A DNA stretch of 64,000 nt from Pyxidicoccus sp. MSG2 (GCF_026626705.1 NZ_JAPNKC010000001.1:1116001-1180000); one strand, 5' to 3'. Shown: positions 35,734 to 45,000, numbered from the stretch's first letter. The notes: generated from the letters alone by a model not told the origin. Numbers and translations: made by a program.

Positions 35734-37713
35734 ATGTGTGGCATCGCGGGTTTCACCTTTCCGGCGGGCGGGGGCGCCGGAGCAGCCGCGCGGCAGGAGT
35801 CCGCCGAGCGACTGCGCAGGATGACCGCCAGCATCAAGCACCGCGGCCCCGACGCACAGCGGGCCCTGATGCTGGACGGCGTGGGCCTGGGCCACACGCG
35901 GCTCTCCATTGTCGACCTGGAGGGCGGCCACCAACCCATGCGGGACGCCCGCACGGGACTCACCGTCGTCTTCAACGGTGAAATCTTCAACTACGTGGAG
36001 CTGCGCGAGCAGCTCTCCGCGCACTACGCGTTCCGCACGCGCTCGGACACGGAGGTCATCCTCGCCGCGTTCCTCACGTGGGGCATCGACTGCGTGCGCC
36101 GCTTCGAGGGCCAGTGGGCCTTCGCCCTCTGGGACCCGCGCGACAAGACGCTCTGGCTCTCGAGAGACCGCGTGGGCATCTGCCCGCTGTACTACGCGCA
36201 GCTTCCGGGCGGGCACCTGGCGTTCGGCTCCGAGGCCAAGGTGCTCTTCGCGGGCGGGCTGGTGACGCCGACGCTGGACGCGCGGGGCCTCAAGCAGACC
36301 TTCGCACTCTGGTCGCCTGTCGCACCGCGCACCTCGTTCGAAGGCGTCAGCCTCCTGCCTCCCGCGCACTCGGCCCGCTTCCGGGACGGGAAGCTGGAGG
36401 TCTTCCGGTACTGGGATTTGGACTTCGGCGTCACGCCGGAGGCCGCGGACGAGCCGAAGCTGCTGGAGGAATTGGGCGCGGTGCTGGAGCGCGCGGTGCG
36501 GCTGCGGCTGCGCGCGGACGTGCCAGTGGCGGCGTACCTGTCGGGCGGGTTGGACTCCAGCCTCCTGTGCGCGCTGGCGCAGGGGCAACTGGGCGGCACG
36601 CTGCGGACGTTCTCGGTGGGCTTCGCGCACGCGCGCTTCGACGAGCGCCAGCACCAGTCCACCGTGGCGGACGAACTGCGCACGCAGCACCGCGTGGTGG
36701 AGATGAAGGACGGGGACATCGGCACGCTGGTGCCCGGCGTCATCTTCCACGCCGAGCAGGCGATGATGCGCTCCGCGCCCGCGCCCTTCCTGCGCCTGAG
36801 CGAGTGGGTGCGGGAGAACGGCATCCGGGTGGTCCTCACCGGTGAGGGCTCGGACGAGATGTTCCTCGGCTACGACCTCTTCAAGGAGACGAAGGTCCGC
36901 CAGTTCTGGGCGCGCCAGCCGGCGTCGAAGTACCGCCCGCTGCTCTTGCGGAAGCTCTACCCCACGCTCTCCGTGAGCCAGCAGAACGTGGAGCTCTTGC
37001 GCGAGTTCTTCGGCATGGGACTGGAGGACCCGGGGAGCCTGGGCTTCTCGCACCTGGTGCGCTGGTCCAACAGCGGCCGGATTACGCGCTTCCTCGCGCC
37101 GGAGTTCGCCGCGCGCGTGGCGGACGAGGACCCGGTGGCGTCGGTGCTGCAGTCGGTGCCAGAGCACGTGGCCCGCTGGCGACCGCTGGCGCGCGCGCAG
37201 TACCTGGAGGCGAAGACGCTGCTGTCCGGGTACCTCCTGTCCGCGCAGGGCGACCGCATGCTGCTGGGCAACGCGGTGGAGGGACGCTTCCCCTTCCTGG
37301 ACACGGCGGTGATGGAGTTCGCCGCTCGCGTGCCGGAGCGGCTGCGCCTCAAGGGGCTGGACGAGAAGCACATTCTCAAGCGCTTCGCCCGGGGCAAGGT
37401 GCCCGCCTCCATCCTGGAGCGCAGCAAGTTCCCCTACCGCGCGCCCATCGCCGGAGCGCTGGTGGGCCCCGACGCGCCGGCCTGGGCTCGCGAGCTGCTC
37501 GCGCCCGAGGCAGTGGCGAAGGTGGGTGTCTTCGACGCGAAGAAGGCGGAGCGACTCGTGGCCAAGCTGCGCGCGCCCAACGCCGCGGAGAGCGAGGCGG
37601 ACACCATGGCGCTGTTCGCCATCGCGTCCACCCAACTGCTGGCCCACCACTTCCTCCAACCGAAGCCGCCGCCCGCGGCGGACGTGGACGCGGTGGTGCT
37701 GGAGGCCGCATGA
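35734..37713 (+). CDS. AsnB-type glutamine-dependent amidotransferase (asparagine synthase family)
   Basis: 659 residues. It starts MCGIAGF, so Cys2 is the glutaminase nucleophile; HRGPDAQR and GEIFNYVELREQL complete the class II amidotransferase domain. The synthase half has the PP-loop SGGLDSS at about 270, TGEGSDEMFLGYDLF, and LSGYLLSAQGDRMLLGNAVEGRFPFLD. These enzymes activate a carboxylate as an acyl-AMP and convert it to an amide. The ACP and acyl ligase on either side argue for a specialised substrate rather than aspartate. Its stop overlaps the next start (37710-37713). Confidence 0.9.
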   Translation: MCGIAGFTFPAGGGAGAAARQESAERLRRMTASIKHRGPDAQRALMLDGVGLGHTRLSIVDLEGGHQPMRDARTGLTVVFNGEIFNYVELREQLSAHYAFRTRSDTEVILAAFLTWGIDCVRRFEGQWAFALWDPRDKTLWLSRDRVGICPLYYAQLPGGHLAFGSEAKVLFAGGLVTPTLDARGLKQTFALWSPVAPRTSFEGVSLLPPAHSARFRDGKLEVFRYWDLDFGVTPEAADEPKLLEELGAVLERAVRLRLRADVPVAAYLSGGLDSSLLCALAQGQLGGTLRTFSVGFAHARFDERQHQSTVADELRTQHRVVEMKDGDIGTLVPGVIFHAEQAMMRSAPAPFLRLSEWVRENGIRVVLTGEGSDEMFLGYDLFKETKVRQFWARQPASKYRPLLLRKLYPTLSVSQQNVELLREFFGMGLEDPGSLGFSHLVRWSNSGRITRFLAPEFAARVADEDPVASVLQSVPEHVARWRPLARAQYLEAKTLLSGYLLSAQGDRMLLGNAVEGRFPFLDTAVMEFAARVPERLRLKGLDEKHILKRFARGKVPASILERSKFPYRAPIAGALVGPDAPAWARELLAPEAVAKVGVFDAKKAERLVAKLRAPNAAESEADTMALFAIASTQLLAHHFLQPKPPPAADVDAVVLEAA

Positions 37714-39287
37714 GCGCGACGGACTCCTCTCCCGCGTGGGTGATGGGCCACGCCGGGCGCACGCCGGATGCGTCCGCGGTGGACTCGCCGTGGGTGCGGC
37801 TCACCTACCGGCAGCTCGCGGAGCGGATGCTGGCGCTGGCCGGCCACCTGCGCGCGGCGGGGGTGGGCCCGGGGGACAAGGTGCTCATCGCCCTGCCGCT
37901 GGGCTCGGCGGCGGTGGTGGCGGGCCTCGCGGTGCAGGCGCTGGGCGCGTGCGCGGTGGAACTGGACCGCGAGTCCGGCGCCGCATCGCTGGATGCCATC
38001 CTCGCGCAGACGGGCGCGCGGCACGCCTTCGTCTTCGGGCAGGACGCGCGCAAGTGGACGGGCAGGACCACCCTGGGCCACTTCTACGTGGTGCACTCCT
38101 CGCGTCCGCCGGAGCGAATGCTCCAGGTGCTGGCGCCGGCCGTGTGCACGTGGATTCAGGAGGACGGCGCGCTGGACGCGGAGGCGAAGGCCGCTCCGCT
38201 GGAGACGCTGCCCTCCGCGCCGTCCGACGGGCACGCGGCCATCGTCTACACGTCCGGCAGCACGGGCACGCCCCGCGGCGTCATCCAGACGTTCGGCAAC
38301 ATCGCCGCCAACACGCGCTCCATCGTCGAGTACCTGGGCCTGTCGCCGACGGACCGGGCGCACCTCATCCTCCCGCTGCACTACTGCTACGGGAAGAGCG
38401 TGCTGCAGACGCACCTGCTCGCGGGCGGCTCGGTGTTCCTGGACCCGCGCTTCATGTACCCGCAGGTGGTACTGGAGGCCATGGCCGCCGAGGGCAGCAC
38501 CGGCTTCGCGGGCGTGCCGCTCACCTTCGAGCTGCTCAAGCGTCAGGCCGGCCCGGAGACGCTGTCGAAGCTGAAGCTGCGCTACCTCACCCAGGCGGGC
38601 GGAGGCATGGCGCCGGACACGATTCAGTGGACGCGCGAGGCGTTCCACCCGGCGGAACTGTTCGTCATGTACGGCCAGACGGAGGCCACCGCGCGGCTGA
38701 GCTACCTGCCGCCGAAGCTCGCGAAGGAGAAGGCGGGCTCCATCGGCCTGGGCATTCCCGGCGTGGAGTTGCGCGTGGTGGCGGAGGACGGCACGCCGCT
38801 GCCCGTGGGAGAGACGGGCCACCTGGTGGCGAAGGGCGCCAACGTCACGCCGGGCTACCTGGGCGCGCCCGAGGAGACGGCCACCGTGCTGAAGGACGGC
38901 TGGTTGTGGACGGGCGACCTGGCCTGGCGCGACGCGGACGGCTTCTTCTTCCTCGTCGGCCGCGCGAAGGAAATCCTCAAGGTGAACGGCCACCGGGTGA
39001 GCCCGGCGGAAATCGAGCACCACCTGGCGAGCCACCCGGCGGTGCGAGAAGTAGCGGTGGTGGGTGTACCGGACGCGCTGGGCGGCGAAGCGGCCTGCGC
39101 GGTGGTGGTGGTGCACGCGGGCGCCGAGGTGAAGGAGGACGATTTGCGGCGCTTCTGCCGTGAGTCGCTGCCGGTGCACAAGGTGCCGAAGCACGTGGTG
39201 TTCTCGGAGGCGCTCCCGCGCGGGCCCGCGGGCAAGGTGCTCAAAGCGGAGCTGCGCACGCGTTATTCGTCAGTCGGTTCTTCGTAA
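37710..39287 (+). CDS. AMP-forming acyl-CoA/acyl-ACP ligase
   Basis: 525 residues of the ANL adenylating superfamily. The ATP loop YTSGSTGTPRGV is at about 180, YGQTEATARLSYLPP is core motif A5, and GDLAWRDADGFFFLVGRAKE plus LKVNGHRVSPAEIE form the hinge. The catalytic lysine is in GPAGKVLKAEL near the C-terminus. It most likely adenylates a carboxylic acid and loads it onto the ACP encoded at 35465-35719. It is coupled by a 4-base overlap to asnB. Confidence 0.9.
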   Translation: MSATDSSPAWVMGHAGRTPDASAVDSPWVRLTYRQLAERMLALAGHLRAAGVGPGDKVLIALPLGSAAVVAGLAVQALGACAVELDRESGAASLDAILAQTGARHAFVFGQDARKWTGRTTLGHFYVVHSSRPPERMLQVLAPAVCTWIQEDGALDAEAKAAPLETLPSAPSDGHAAIVYTSGSTGTPRGVIQTFGNIAANTRSIVEYLGLSPTDRAHLILPLHYCYGKSVLQTHLLAGGSVFLDPRFMYPQVVLEAMAAEGSTGFAGVPLTFELLKRQAGPETLSKLKLRYLTQAGGGMAPDTIQWTREAFHPAELFVMYGQTEATARLSYLPPKLAKEKAGSIGLGIPGVELRVVAEDGTPLPVGETGHLVAKGANVTPGYLGAPEETATVLKDGWLWTGDLAWRDADGFFFLVGRAKEILKVNGHRVSPAEIEHHLASHPAVREVAVVGVPDALGGEAACAVVVVHAGAEVKEDDLRRFCRESLPVHKVPKHVVFSEALPRGPAGKVLKAELRTRYSSVGSS

Positions 39288-39310
39288 GAAATTCCTGAGG
39301 GGTGGACACG

Positions 39311-40306
39311 ATGAAGTTCTCGAAGCAGGTGCTGGAGCTGGACTGGGAGGCCAAGGCGGCCGAGCTGTCCGAGGGGCTGCGCGAGGCGGTGCTGAAGAGG
39401 CTGAAGAAGCGCGGGCTGGTGGTCGCCATCTCCGGTGGCATCGACTCCGCCTGCGTGGCCGCGCTGGCCGTGCGCGCGCTGGGGCCGGAGCGCGTCTTCG
39501 GCATCCTCCTGCCGGAGAAGGACTCCAGCGGGTGGAGCTCGCAGCTGGGCCGCAAGCTCTGCGAGAAGCTGGGCATCAAGTACCAGCTTCATGACATCGC
39601 CCCGATTCTCGAGGCGGCGGGCTGCTACCGGCAGCGCGACGAGGCGGTGCGCTCGGTGTTCCCCGAGTTCACCCCGGACATGAAGTGGAAGATTGTGATG
39701 AACGGCGACCGGCTGAACACGGACGCGGTGAACTTCTTCCACGTGGTGGTGCAGGTGAACGGCGAGGAGCGCCGCTTCCGCCTCTCGCCGCAGGCGTACA
39801 CGCAGATTGTCGCCGCGACGAACTTCAAGCAGCGCACCCGGAAGATGATGGACTACTTCCACGCGGACCGCCTGAACTTCGCGGTGTCCGGCACGCCGAA
39901 CCGCCTGGAGTACGACCAGGGCTTCTTCGTGAAGCTCGGTGACGGCGCGGCGGACGTGAAGCCGATTGCGGGCCTCTACAAGACGCAGGTGTACAAGCTG
40001 GCGAAGCACCTGGGCGTCATCGACGAAATCACCAGTGGCGAGCCCACCACGGACACGTTCAGCCTTCCGCAGTCGCAGGAGGACTTCTACTTCTCCGTGC
40101 ACTACTCGCAGCTCGACCTGCTGATGTGGGCCAAGAACCACGGCGTGTCCACGGACGAGGCCGCGCAGGTGATGGGCCTGACGCCCACGCAGGTGCAGCG
40201 CGTCTACGACGACATCGACCAGAAGCGCCGCTCCACCGCGTACCTCCACTCCGCCCCGCTGCTGCTGGAGAAGGTGCCGGAGCTGGACGCGTTCAAGATT
40301 GGCTGA
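39311..40306 (+). CDS. NAD-synthase-like ATP-dependent amide synthase (ammonia type)
   Basis: 331 residues of the adenine-nucleotide alpha-hydrolase fold. The P-loop AISGGIDSACVAALA starts near 40; TNFKQRTRKMMDYFHADRLN and AVSGTPNRLEYDQGFFVK, then PIAGLYKTQVYKLAKHLGV, match the NadE core. There is no glutaminase domain, so it would use free ammonia or a partner's. The middle (GCYRQRDEAVRSVFPEF) differs from housekeeping NadE, and the operon position suggests it amidates a pathway intermediate. The ATG at 39311 is chosen over GTG 39302 for its GAGGGG site 8 bases upstream. Confidence 0.82.
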   Translation: MKFSKQVLELDWEAKAAELSEGLREAVLKRLKKRGLVVAISGGIDSACVAALAVRALGPERVFGILLPEKDSSGWSSQLGRKLCEKLGIKYQLHDIAPILEAAGCYRQRDEAVRSVFPEFTPDMKWKIVMNGDRLNTDAVNFFHVVVQVNGEERRFRLSPQAYTQIVAATNFKQRTRKMMDYFHADRLNFAVSGTPNRLEYDQGFFVKLGDGAADVKPIAGLYKTQVYKLAKHLGVIDEITSGEPTTDTFSLPQSQEDFYFSVHYSQLDLLMWAKNHGVSTDEAAQVMGLTPTQVQRVYDDIDQKRRSTAYLHSAPLLLEKVPELDAFKIG

Positions 40307-40312
40307 GCGTCC

Positions 40313-40378
40313 TCCGACGCGTCGGGTGGCCAGGTCCGACGCGTCGCCTCCACCTCCCGCGTGTCGACGCACGGGAGG
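40313..40378. repeat. Two palindromic repeats and a hairpin after the amidation operon
   Basis: TCCGACGCGTCG occurs at 40313-40324 and 40335-40346, each containing the self-complementary core CGACGCGTCG, 22 bases start to start. A 7-bp stem (CCTCCCG 40353-40359, CGGGAGG 40372-40378) follows with no T tract. They may be a transcription end or a protein-binding pair. The remainder of the 255-base gap to 40561 shows nothing else I can support. Confidence 0.55.
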
Positions 40379-40561
40379 ACACCACGGGACGTGGGATGCT
40401 CCGGGCGGGTGACCCTGGTGTTGACGGCGGCACATCGCTTGCTGAAGCGGTGGCCGCCGTTGTCATTTCCACCCGCCGTTCGACAGGACGACGTACGCCT
40501 CCACGGACCCGCAGGCCGCCACCGTCCTTCGCCTCGAGCGGATCCAGGATGAAGCGCGGCG

Positions 40562-41557
40562 CTATTCGTACTCGTCGCACTTCTCGGCGCGCACGGGGAT
40601 GCTGCCCTTCTTGTCCTCGCGGACGAAGAGCGTGCCGTCGCGGAAGAAGCCCGTGCCCCCCTTGAGGCGGACGACGCCCTTCTTCGCGTCCACCACCGTC
40701 CACGCCAGCGCCTCACGCGAGCCGCCGGGGTGCGTCACCTCCAGCGTGTACGCGCCCGCCGCGCCGGGCTTCGAGCCCGTCACCTTCAACTGCTCGTCCT
40801 CCTGGCCGTACTCGGCCTTCATGGCGCCGCCGGCCTCGAGGGTGAAGGCAGGGGTGCCCGCCGAGCAGGGCCGCTCGATGACGTACCCCTTGCCCTTGCG
40901 CTGCACCTGCACCCAGCGGCCGGCGAGGGGCTTCACGTCCACCGCACCCGAAGCCGCCGACGCGGCACCGCCCTGCGCCTTGCAGTCGAGCTGATCGCGA
41001 CGCAGCAGGCCCACCGTGGCGCTCTTCGGCCCCACGAAGCGCGCGGGCACCAGGTCCGGCTCCAGGTCTGGCACGTAGACCTGCACCGCGTCCCCCGTCA
41101 CCACGAAGGCCTTGCGCTGCGTGTTCTGCTCGTCCGAGTCGTGGAAGTACGCGCGCGGCGCCTTCACCTTGCAGCCCGTCAGGGCCGTCATCGCCTTGCG
41201 CGAGAAGGTGTCCTTTCCGGGCCAGCCCGCGCCGCAGCAACCGGGGCTTCCGCCCTCGATCACCAGATCGCCGGACTCCAGCCGCAGCGTCCACGTGTCG
41301 GCGGCATCCGTACTCTTCAGCGCCCAGCGAGACGCGGACTCCTTCCGCTGGAGCATCAGCGGGCACTCACACGTCCCGACGCTCTGCCCCTGCGGGAAGC
41401 CGGCGCTGTAGTGGAGCAGGGTCTCCTTGTCGCCCTGCAGCACGGCGAGCTCCCCGCCGTCCTTGCGATACACGCCCGTGACATCCCCCGCCGGCTGGGC
41501 CGCGGCCACCGCCGCCCACGCCACCATCGTCAGGCCCAGCGCCACCTGCCTGGTCAT
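40562..41557 (-). CDS. Secreted hypothetical protein
   Basis: 331 residues. The start at ATG 41557 has GGAGG 7-8 bases upstream (an ATG at 41572 overlaps that site). A signal peptide is clear (TRQVALGLTMVAWAAVAAAQ). The mature part appears to hold two lipocalin/beta-sandwich-like halves: one begins DVTGVYRKDGGELAVL with a CECPLM and SPGCCGAGWPG cysteine group, the other begins LAGRWVQVQRKGKGYVIERPC. I recognise no family or catalytic residues. Probably periplasmic or exported; stand-alone gene. Confidence 0.7.
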   Translation of the reverse strand: MTRQVALGLTMVAWAAVAAAQPAGDVTGVYRKDGGELAVLQGDKETLLHYSAGFPQGQSVGTCECPLMLQRKESASRWALKSTDAADTWTLRLESGDLVIEGGSPGCCGAGWPGKDTFSRKAMTALTGCKVKAPRAYFHDSDEQNTQRKAFVVTGDAVQVYVPDLEPDLVPARFVGPKSATVGLLRRDQLDCKAQGGAASAASGAVDVKPLAGRWVQVQRKGKGYVIERPCSAGTPAFTLEAGGAMKAEYGQEDEQLKVTGSKPGAAGAYTLEVTHPGGSREALAWTVVDAKKGVVRLKGGTGFFRDGTLFVREDKKGSIPVRAEKCDEYE

Positions 41558-41580
41558 CGTCGCAACCTCCATGGATCAAT

Positions 41581-41691
41581 GAATCCGAAGAGTTACGGAA
41601 ACCTGCTTTATCGGATTCCGAAAACTTCCGCCCAAGCAACAAACGACGGAACTCCTAGATAATAGAGGGAAATCCTCGACTGCGTGTCGAG
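41581..41691 (+). promoter_or_regulatory. Divergent promoter region with inverted repeat and leader hairpin
   Basis: In this AT-richer gap, GAATCCGA (41581-41588) and TCGGATTC (41611-41618) form an inverted repeat spaced 22 bases. A good -10-like TAGATAAT lies at 41656-41663 on the plus strand, with no clear -35. Just after the expected start a 6-bp hairpin, CTCGAC/GTCGAG (41675-41691), would form in the leader of the LysM gene. Confidence 0.4.
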
Positions 41692-41730
41692 TGAGCCGGG
41701 GGCCGCAAGCCCTCGTGCGGGGAGCGGACC

Positions 41731-43296
41731 ATGACGAGCGTCAGCAACTACAAGGTGCGGTCAGGCGACACGCTGTCGGCCATCGCCAAGCGCTACAACA
41801 CCACCGTCGATGCGTTGGCCAAGGCCAACAACATCAAGAACCCGGACCGCATCAGCGCGGGTCAGGTCCTGAAGGTCACCGACGGCTTCGACGCGAAGCC
41901 GACCGACACGAAGGGCAAGACGCAGCCGAAGGTGGACAACTATCAGCCCACCAAGCCGGCCACGAAGCCCGTCGAGACGAACACGAAGCCCGCGCAGACC
42001 ACCAAGGGCGAGACCCCGGCGGACCTGGGCAGCCTGAGCCGCAAGTACGAGGCGACCGGCCCCGGCACCGTCTCCACCGGCACGGGTGACGCGGGTGGCG
42101 TGTCCTACGGCTCCTACCAGTTCGCCACCAAGACGGGCTCCGCCAAGGAGTTCGTGGACGGGCTGAAGAACACCTACCCCGACTACTACAAGGCCCTGTC
42201 CGGCAAGACGCCCGGCAGCGCCGAGTTCACCAAGGCGTGGAAGGACCTGGCGAAGAAGGAGCCGGAGCGCTTCTTCCAGGCCCAGCACGACGCCATCAAG
42301 CGCACGCACTACGACCCCGCCGTCGCCGACATCAAGAAGGCCACCGGCCTGGACGTCACCACGCGCTCGAAGGCGCTGCAGGACGTGGCCTGGTCCACCT
42401 CCGTCCAGCACCGCAACAACTCCGACGACATCTTCAAGGCCGCGCTCAAGGGCAAGGACCCGGCGAAGATGAGCGATGAGGAGATCATCAAGGCGGTCTA
42501 CGCCGAGCGCGGCCGGAAGAACGACAAGGGCGAGCTGGTCCACTTCCGCAAGAACTCCGCGAAGGTGCAGGAGAGCGTCGCCAACCGCTTCGTGAATGAG
42601 TCGAAGGACGCCCTGGCCCAGCTCAAGAAGGAGCAGGCCGCGGGCCCGACGACGAAGCCGGAGACCAAGCCCGCGACGAAGCCGGAGACCAAGCCCGCGA
42701 CGAAGCCGGAGACCAAGCCCGCGACGAAGCCCACCGACTCGGCGCCTGTCGAGAAGCCGGGCTCGAAGGAGGCGACGAAGGTCAAGGTCCCCTACTACAG
42801 CCAGTTCGAGGGTGGCCACGGCTACACCCCGAACGACACCGCGTGCTTCAACGCGGCGGTGGCCATGGCCAAGGCGGCCGGCGCCACCGTGACGGGCCCG
42901 GACAAGCGCATCCAGGTGGCCACGAGCGAGAACTCCAAGGGCCAGGTGACGGTGGACCCGAAGAAGGCCGCCGAGGGCCGCAAGTACATCGACTCGCAGC
43001 TCGACGCGGGCAAGCCCGTGGTGGTCGGCGTCAGCCACAAGGACGCCAGCTACAACGCGGACGGGCTCACGGACCACTTCGTGGTCATCACCGGCCGCGG
43101 CGTCGACGACAAGGGCCGCACCTACTACACCTTCCACGACCCGGGGACGAAGCAGACGGCCAAGGGCGCCGACACCAACGCGAACAACCGCTTCTACGTG
43201 GATGACAACGGGAAGATGTACCGCGAGGGCAGCAAGGCCACCGGCTACGTCACCGACCGTCAGTACGAGGTCTCGATGGTCCGCCGCAACGCCTAG
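41731..43296 (+). CDS. LysM / VgrG3-like lysozyme / C39-like peptidase three-module protein
   Basis: 521 residues, no signal peptide. LysM at about 5-48 ([17 protein letters not shown]) binds glycan. Residues 92-300 ([29 protein letters not shown]) match the peptidoglycan-hydrolase domain found at the C-terminus of VgrG3-type T6SS spikes. Three exact TKPETKPA repeats follow. The C-terminal domain (from about 350, [12 protein letters not shown]) is C39-like, with candidate catalytic Cys372 in [11 protein letters not shown] and His449 in TDHFVVITG. An effector that cuts both glycan and peptide of the cell wall is inferred. It needs a non-Sec export route. GGGAG precedes the ATG. Confidence 0.8.
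   Translation: MTSVSNYKVRSGDTLSAIAKRYNTTVDALAKANNIKNPDRISAGQVLKVTDGFDAKPTDTKGKTQPKVDNYQPTKPATKPVETNTKPAQTTKGETPADLGSLSRKYEATGPGTVSTGTGDAGGVSYGSYQFATKTGSAKEFVDGLKNTYPDYYKALSGKTPGSAEFTKAWKDLAKKEPERFFQAQHDAIKRTHYDPAVADIKKATGLDVTTRSKALQDVAWSTSVQHRNNSDDIFKAALKGKDPAKMSDEEIIKAVYAERGRKNDKGELVHFRKNSAKVQESVANRFVNESKDALAQLKKEQAAGPTTKPETKPATKPETKPATKPETKPATKPTDSAPVEKPGSKEATKVKVPYYSQFEGGHGYTPNDTACFNAAVAMAKAAGATVTGPDKRIQVATSENSKGQVTVDPKKAAEGRKYIDSQLDAGKPVVVGVSHKDASYNADGLTDHFVVITGRGVDDKGRTYYTFHDPGTKQTAKGADTNANNRFYVDDNGKMYREGSKATGYVTDRQYEVSMVRRNA
42652..42723 (+). repeat. Three perfect 24-bp tandem repeats (in-frame)
   Basis: The 24-base unit beginning ACGAAGCCGGAG occurs three times without mismatch at 42652-42675, 42676-42699 and 42700-42723, encoding the Thr-Lys-Pro linker of the LysM protein. 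Exact identity at wobble positions points to recent slippage. Confidence 0.9.
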
Positions 43297-43345
43297 TCCC
43301 ACCGCCTGAAGGCCCCCGGCCACGCGCCGGGGTGCCGCTGAAAAC

Positions 43346-43390
43346 GAAGCCGCGCGCCGACCCGTGAAGACGGGGCCTGCGCGCGGCTTC
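43346..43390 (+). terminator. Hairpin between the two LysM genes
   Basis: A perfect 12-bp outer stem, GAAGCCGCGCGC (43346-43357) with GCGCGCGGCTTC (43379-43390), encloses a second 5-bp stem (CCCGT/ACGGG). It is followed by TGTGTTT rather than a full T tract. Probably ends transcription of the first LysM gene. Confidence 0.65.
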
Positions 43391-43525
43391 TGTGTTTCGG
43401 GCGCGCGTGATTTCAGCGGCCGGGCGGCCAGGTGGAGACAGACCTCAGCCAGGCAACTTTCCGGGCGGAGGTACGACAATTCCCCCTGTAAGCAGTCACC
43501 CCACTCCTGAAAGCCGGAGCGCGCC

Positions 43526-44962
43526 ATGACCTCCCCCCGCATCGACTCTCGTCCGCAGACCTACTCGCCCACGGCGGCGCAGACGTCGGGGCTTCCGCAG
43601 GGCCGGGACGCGCAGCTCAGCCTCCAGCAGGTCTGGCCGTACATCGAGAAGTACGCGAAGCAGTACGGCGCGGACCCCAAGGTGCTGGCGGGCATCGTCG
43701 CGCAGGAGTCCTCGTTCAAGAACCACGGCGTGCACCGCGACGGCACCGGCCACGGGCTCATCGGGCTCGATGACAACGGGCTGCTCCCCTCCTTCGAGAA
43801 GTGGGCCGGTATGCAGGTGGGGCGCGGCGCCAACGCGAAGACGATTCCGCCCGAGAAGCAGCTGGAGTTCCTCGCGAAGACCATCGGCGACCTGACGAAG
43901 AAGCACGGCAGCAGCCTGGCCGCCGCGCGCGAGTGGCACCGCGGCGCGGGCAACATGAACGACGCGCGCGGCTACGACTACCAGAGCAAGATCCAGAACC
44001 ACATCAACACCCTGTTCCCGGGCGGCAAGACGCCGACGGGCACCGCCAACGTCCCCGACACCACCGCGCCGGGTGGCAACACCCCCGGCACCACGCCGGG
44101 TGGCAACACCCCCGGCAGCAAGCCGGGCACCGACGCACCGGGCTCGCGCCAGCCGGTGGGCGACTCCGACTACAAGATCAAGAGCGGTGACACCCTCTGG
44201 GGCATCGCCTCGCAGCTGAAGGCGAAGGGCATGGAGGGCTCGCACTGGGACATCATCAAGCAGATCCAGGCGCTGAACCCGAAGATCACCAACCCCAACC
44301 TCATCATGGCCGGCGACAGCATCAAGCTGCCGGGCGTGGCGGGCTCGGACCAGAGCAGCTTCGCACCCGGCGCGAACAAGCCCAACCCCGTCAACATCAA
44401 CCCCACTGACGGCGCCGCCCCGGTGACGAACAACGGGAAGGTGGACGCGAGCAAGGTGCCGCAGATCAGCCAGTACAACCCGGCCGGCAAGGACGGGAAC
44501 TACTGGAACGGACCGGCCAACTGCGGCCCCACGTCCATGGCGCAGATTGCGCGCGCCGTTGGCTACGGCAAGGACATGACGGACGCCCAGCTCATCAACC
44601 ACCTGGGCAAGATTGGCGGCACCAGCGGCAACGGCACCGATGTGAATGGCATCGCGAAGATGGCGAAGGCCATGGGGAAGAATGCCGTCACCAAGGGCCC
44701 CGGCGCCAACGTGGACTGGATTGCCGACCAGCTCAAGCAGGGCAAGCTGGTGGTGGCCAACGGCGACTACCACGCCATGCCGCCCCACCAGAACGAGGGC
44801 CGCACCTCCGGCCACTACGTCACCGTGGCGGGCATGGACGACAAGGGCAACTTCATCGTCCGCGACCCGGCCGACGCCAACGTGAAGACCGTCACCCCGG
44901 AGCAGCTCAAGCACTTCCTCAACTCCAACCCCAACGGCGGCTACCAGATGGCCATCGGCTGA
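43526..44962 (+). CDS. Transglycosylase-like / LysM / C39-like peptidase three-module protein
   Basis: 478 residues, no signal peptide. The N-terminal domain (about 30-165) looks like a lytic transglycosylase/lysozyme (VLAGIVAQESSFKN with candidate Glu near 60, AAAREWHRGAGNMND). A Gly/Asn/Thr/Pro linker with a repeated GGNTPG motif follows. LysM is at about 212-265 (YKIKSGDTLWGIASQL). The C-terminal third is a C39-like cysteine peptidase, with Cys333 in NCGPTSMAQIARA, His430 in GHYVTVAGM and an Asp in VRDPADA. It uses the same modules as its upstream neighbour in another order. GGAG lies 7 bases before the ATG. Confidence 0.82.
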   Translation: MTSPRIDSRPQTYSPTAAQTSGLPQGRDAQLSLQQVWPYIEKYAKQYGADPKVLAGIVAQESSFKNHGVHRDGTGHGLIGLDDNGLLPSFEKWAGMQVGRGANAKTIPPEKQLEFLAKTIGDLTKKHGSSLAAAREWHRGAGNMNDARGYDYQSKIQNHINTLFPGGKTPTGTANVPDTTAPGGNTPGTTPGGNTPGSKPGTDAPGSRQPVGDSDYKIKSGDTLWGIASQLKAKGMEGSHWDIIKQIQALNPKITNPNLIMAGDSIKLPGVAGSDQSSFAPGANKPNPVNINPTDGAAPVTNNGKVDASKVPQISQYNPAGKDGNYWNGPANCGPTSMAQIARAVGYGKDMTDAQLINHLGKIGGTSGNGTDVNGIAKMAKAMGKNAVTKGPGANVDWIADQLKQGKLVVANGDYHAMPPHQNEGRTSGHYVTVAGMDDKGNFIVRDPADANVKTVTPEQLKHFLNSNPNGGYQMAIG

Positions 44963-45000
44963 GCGCCGGGCCGCGGTGACAGCGAAGGGTTTGTCTTTCC

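Noticed and set aside
41731-44962. Prophage or T6SS cluster suggested by VgrG3-like and lysozyme domains.
   Set aside because: No phage structural genes, integrase, or T6SS sheath/baseplate genes are near; only the two modular proteins are present.
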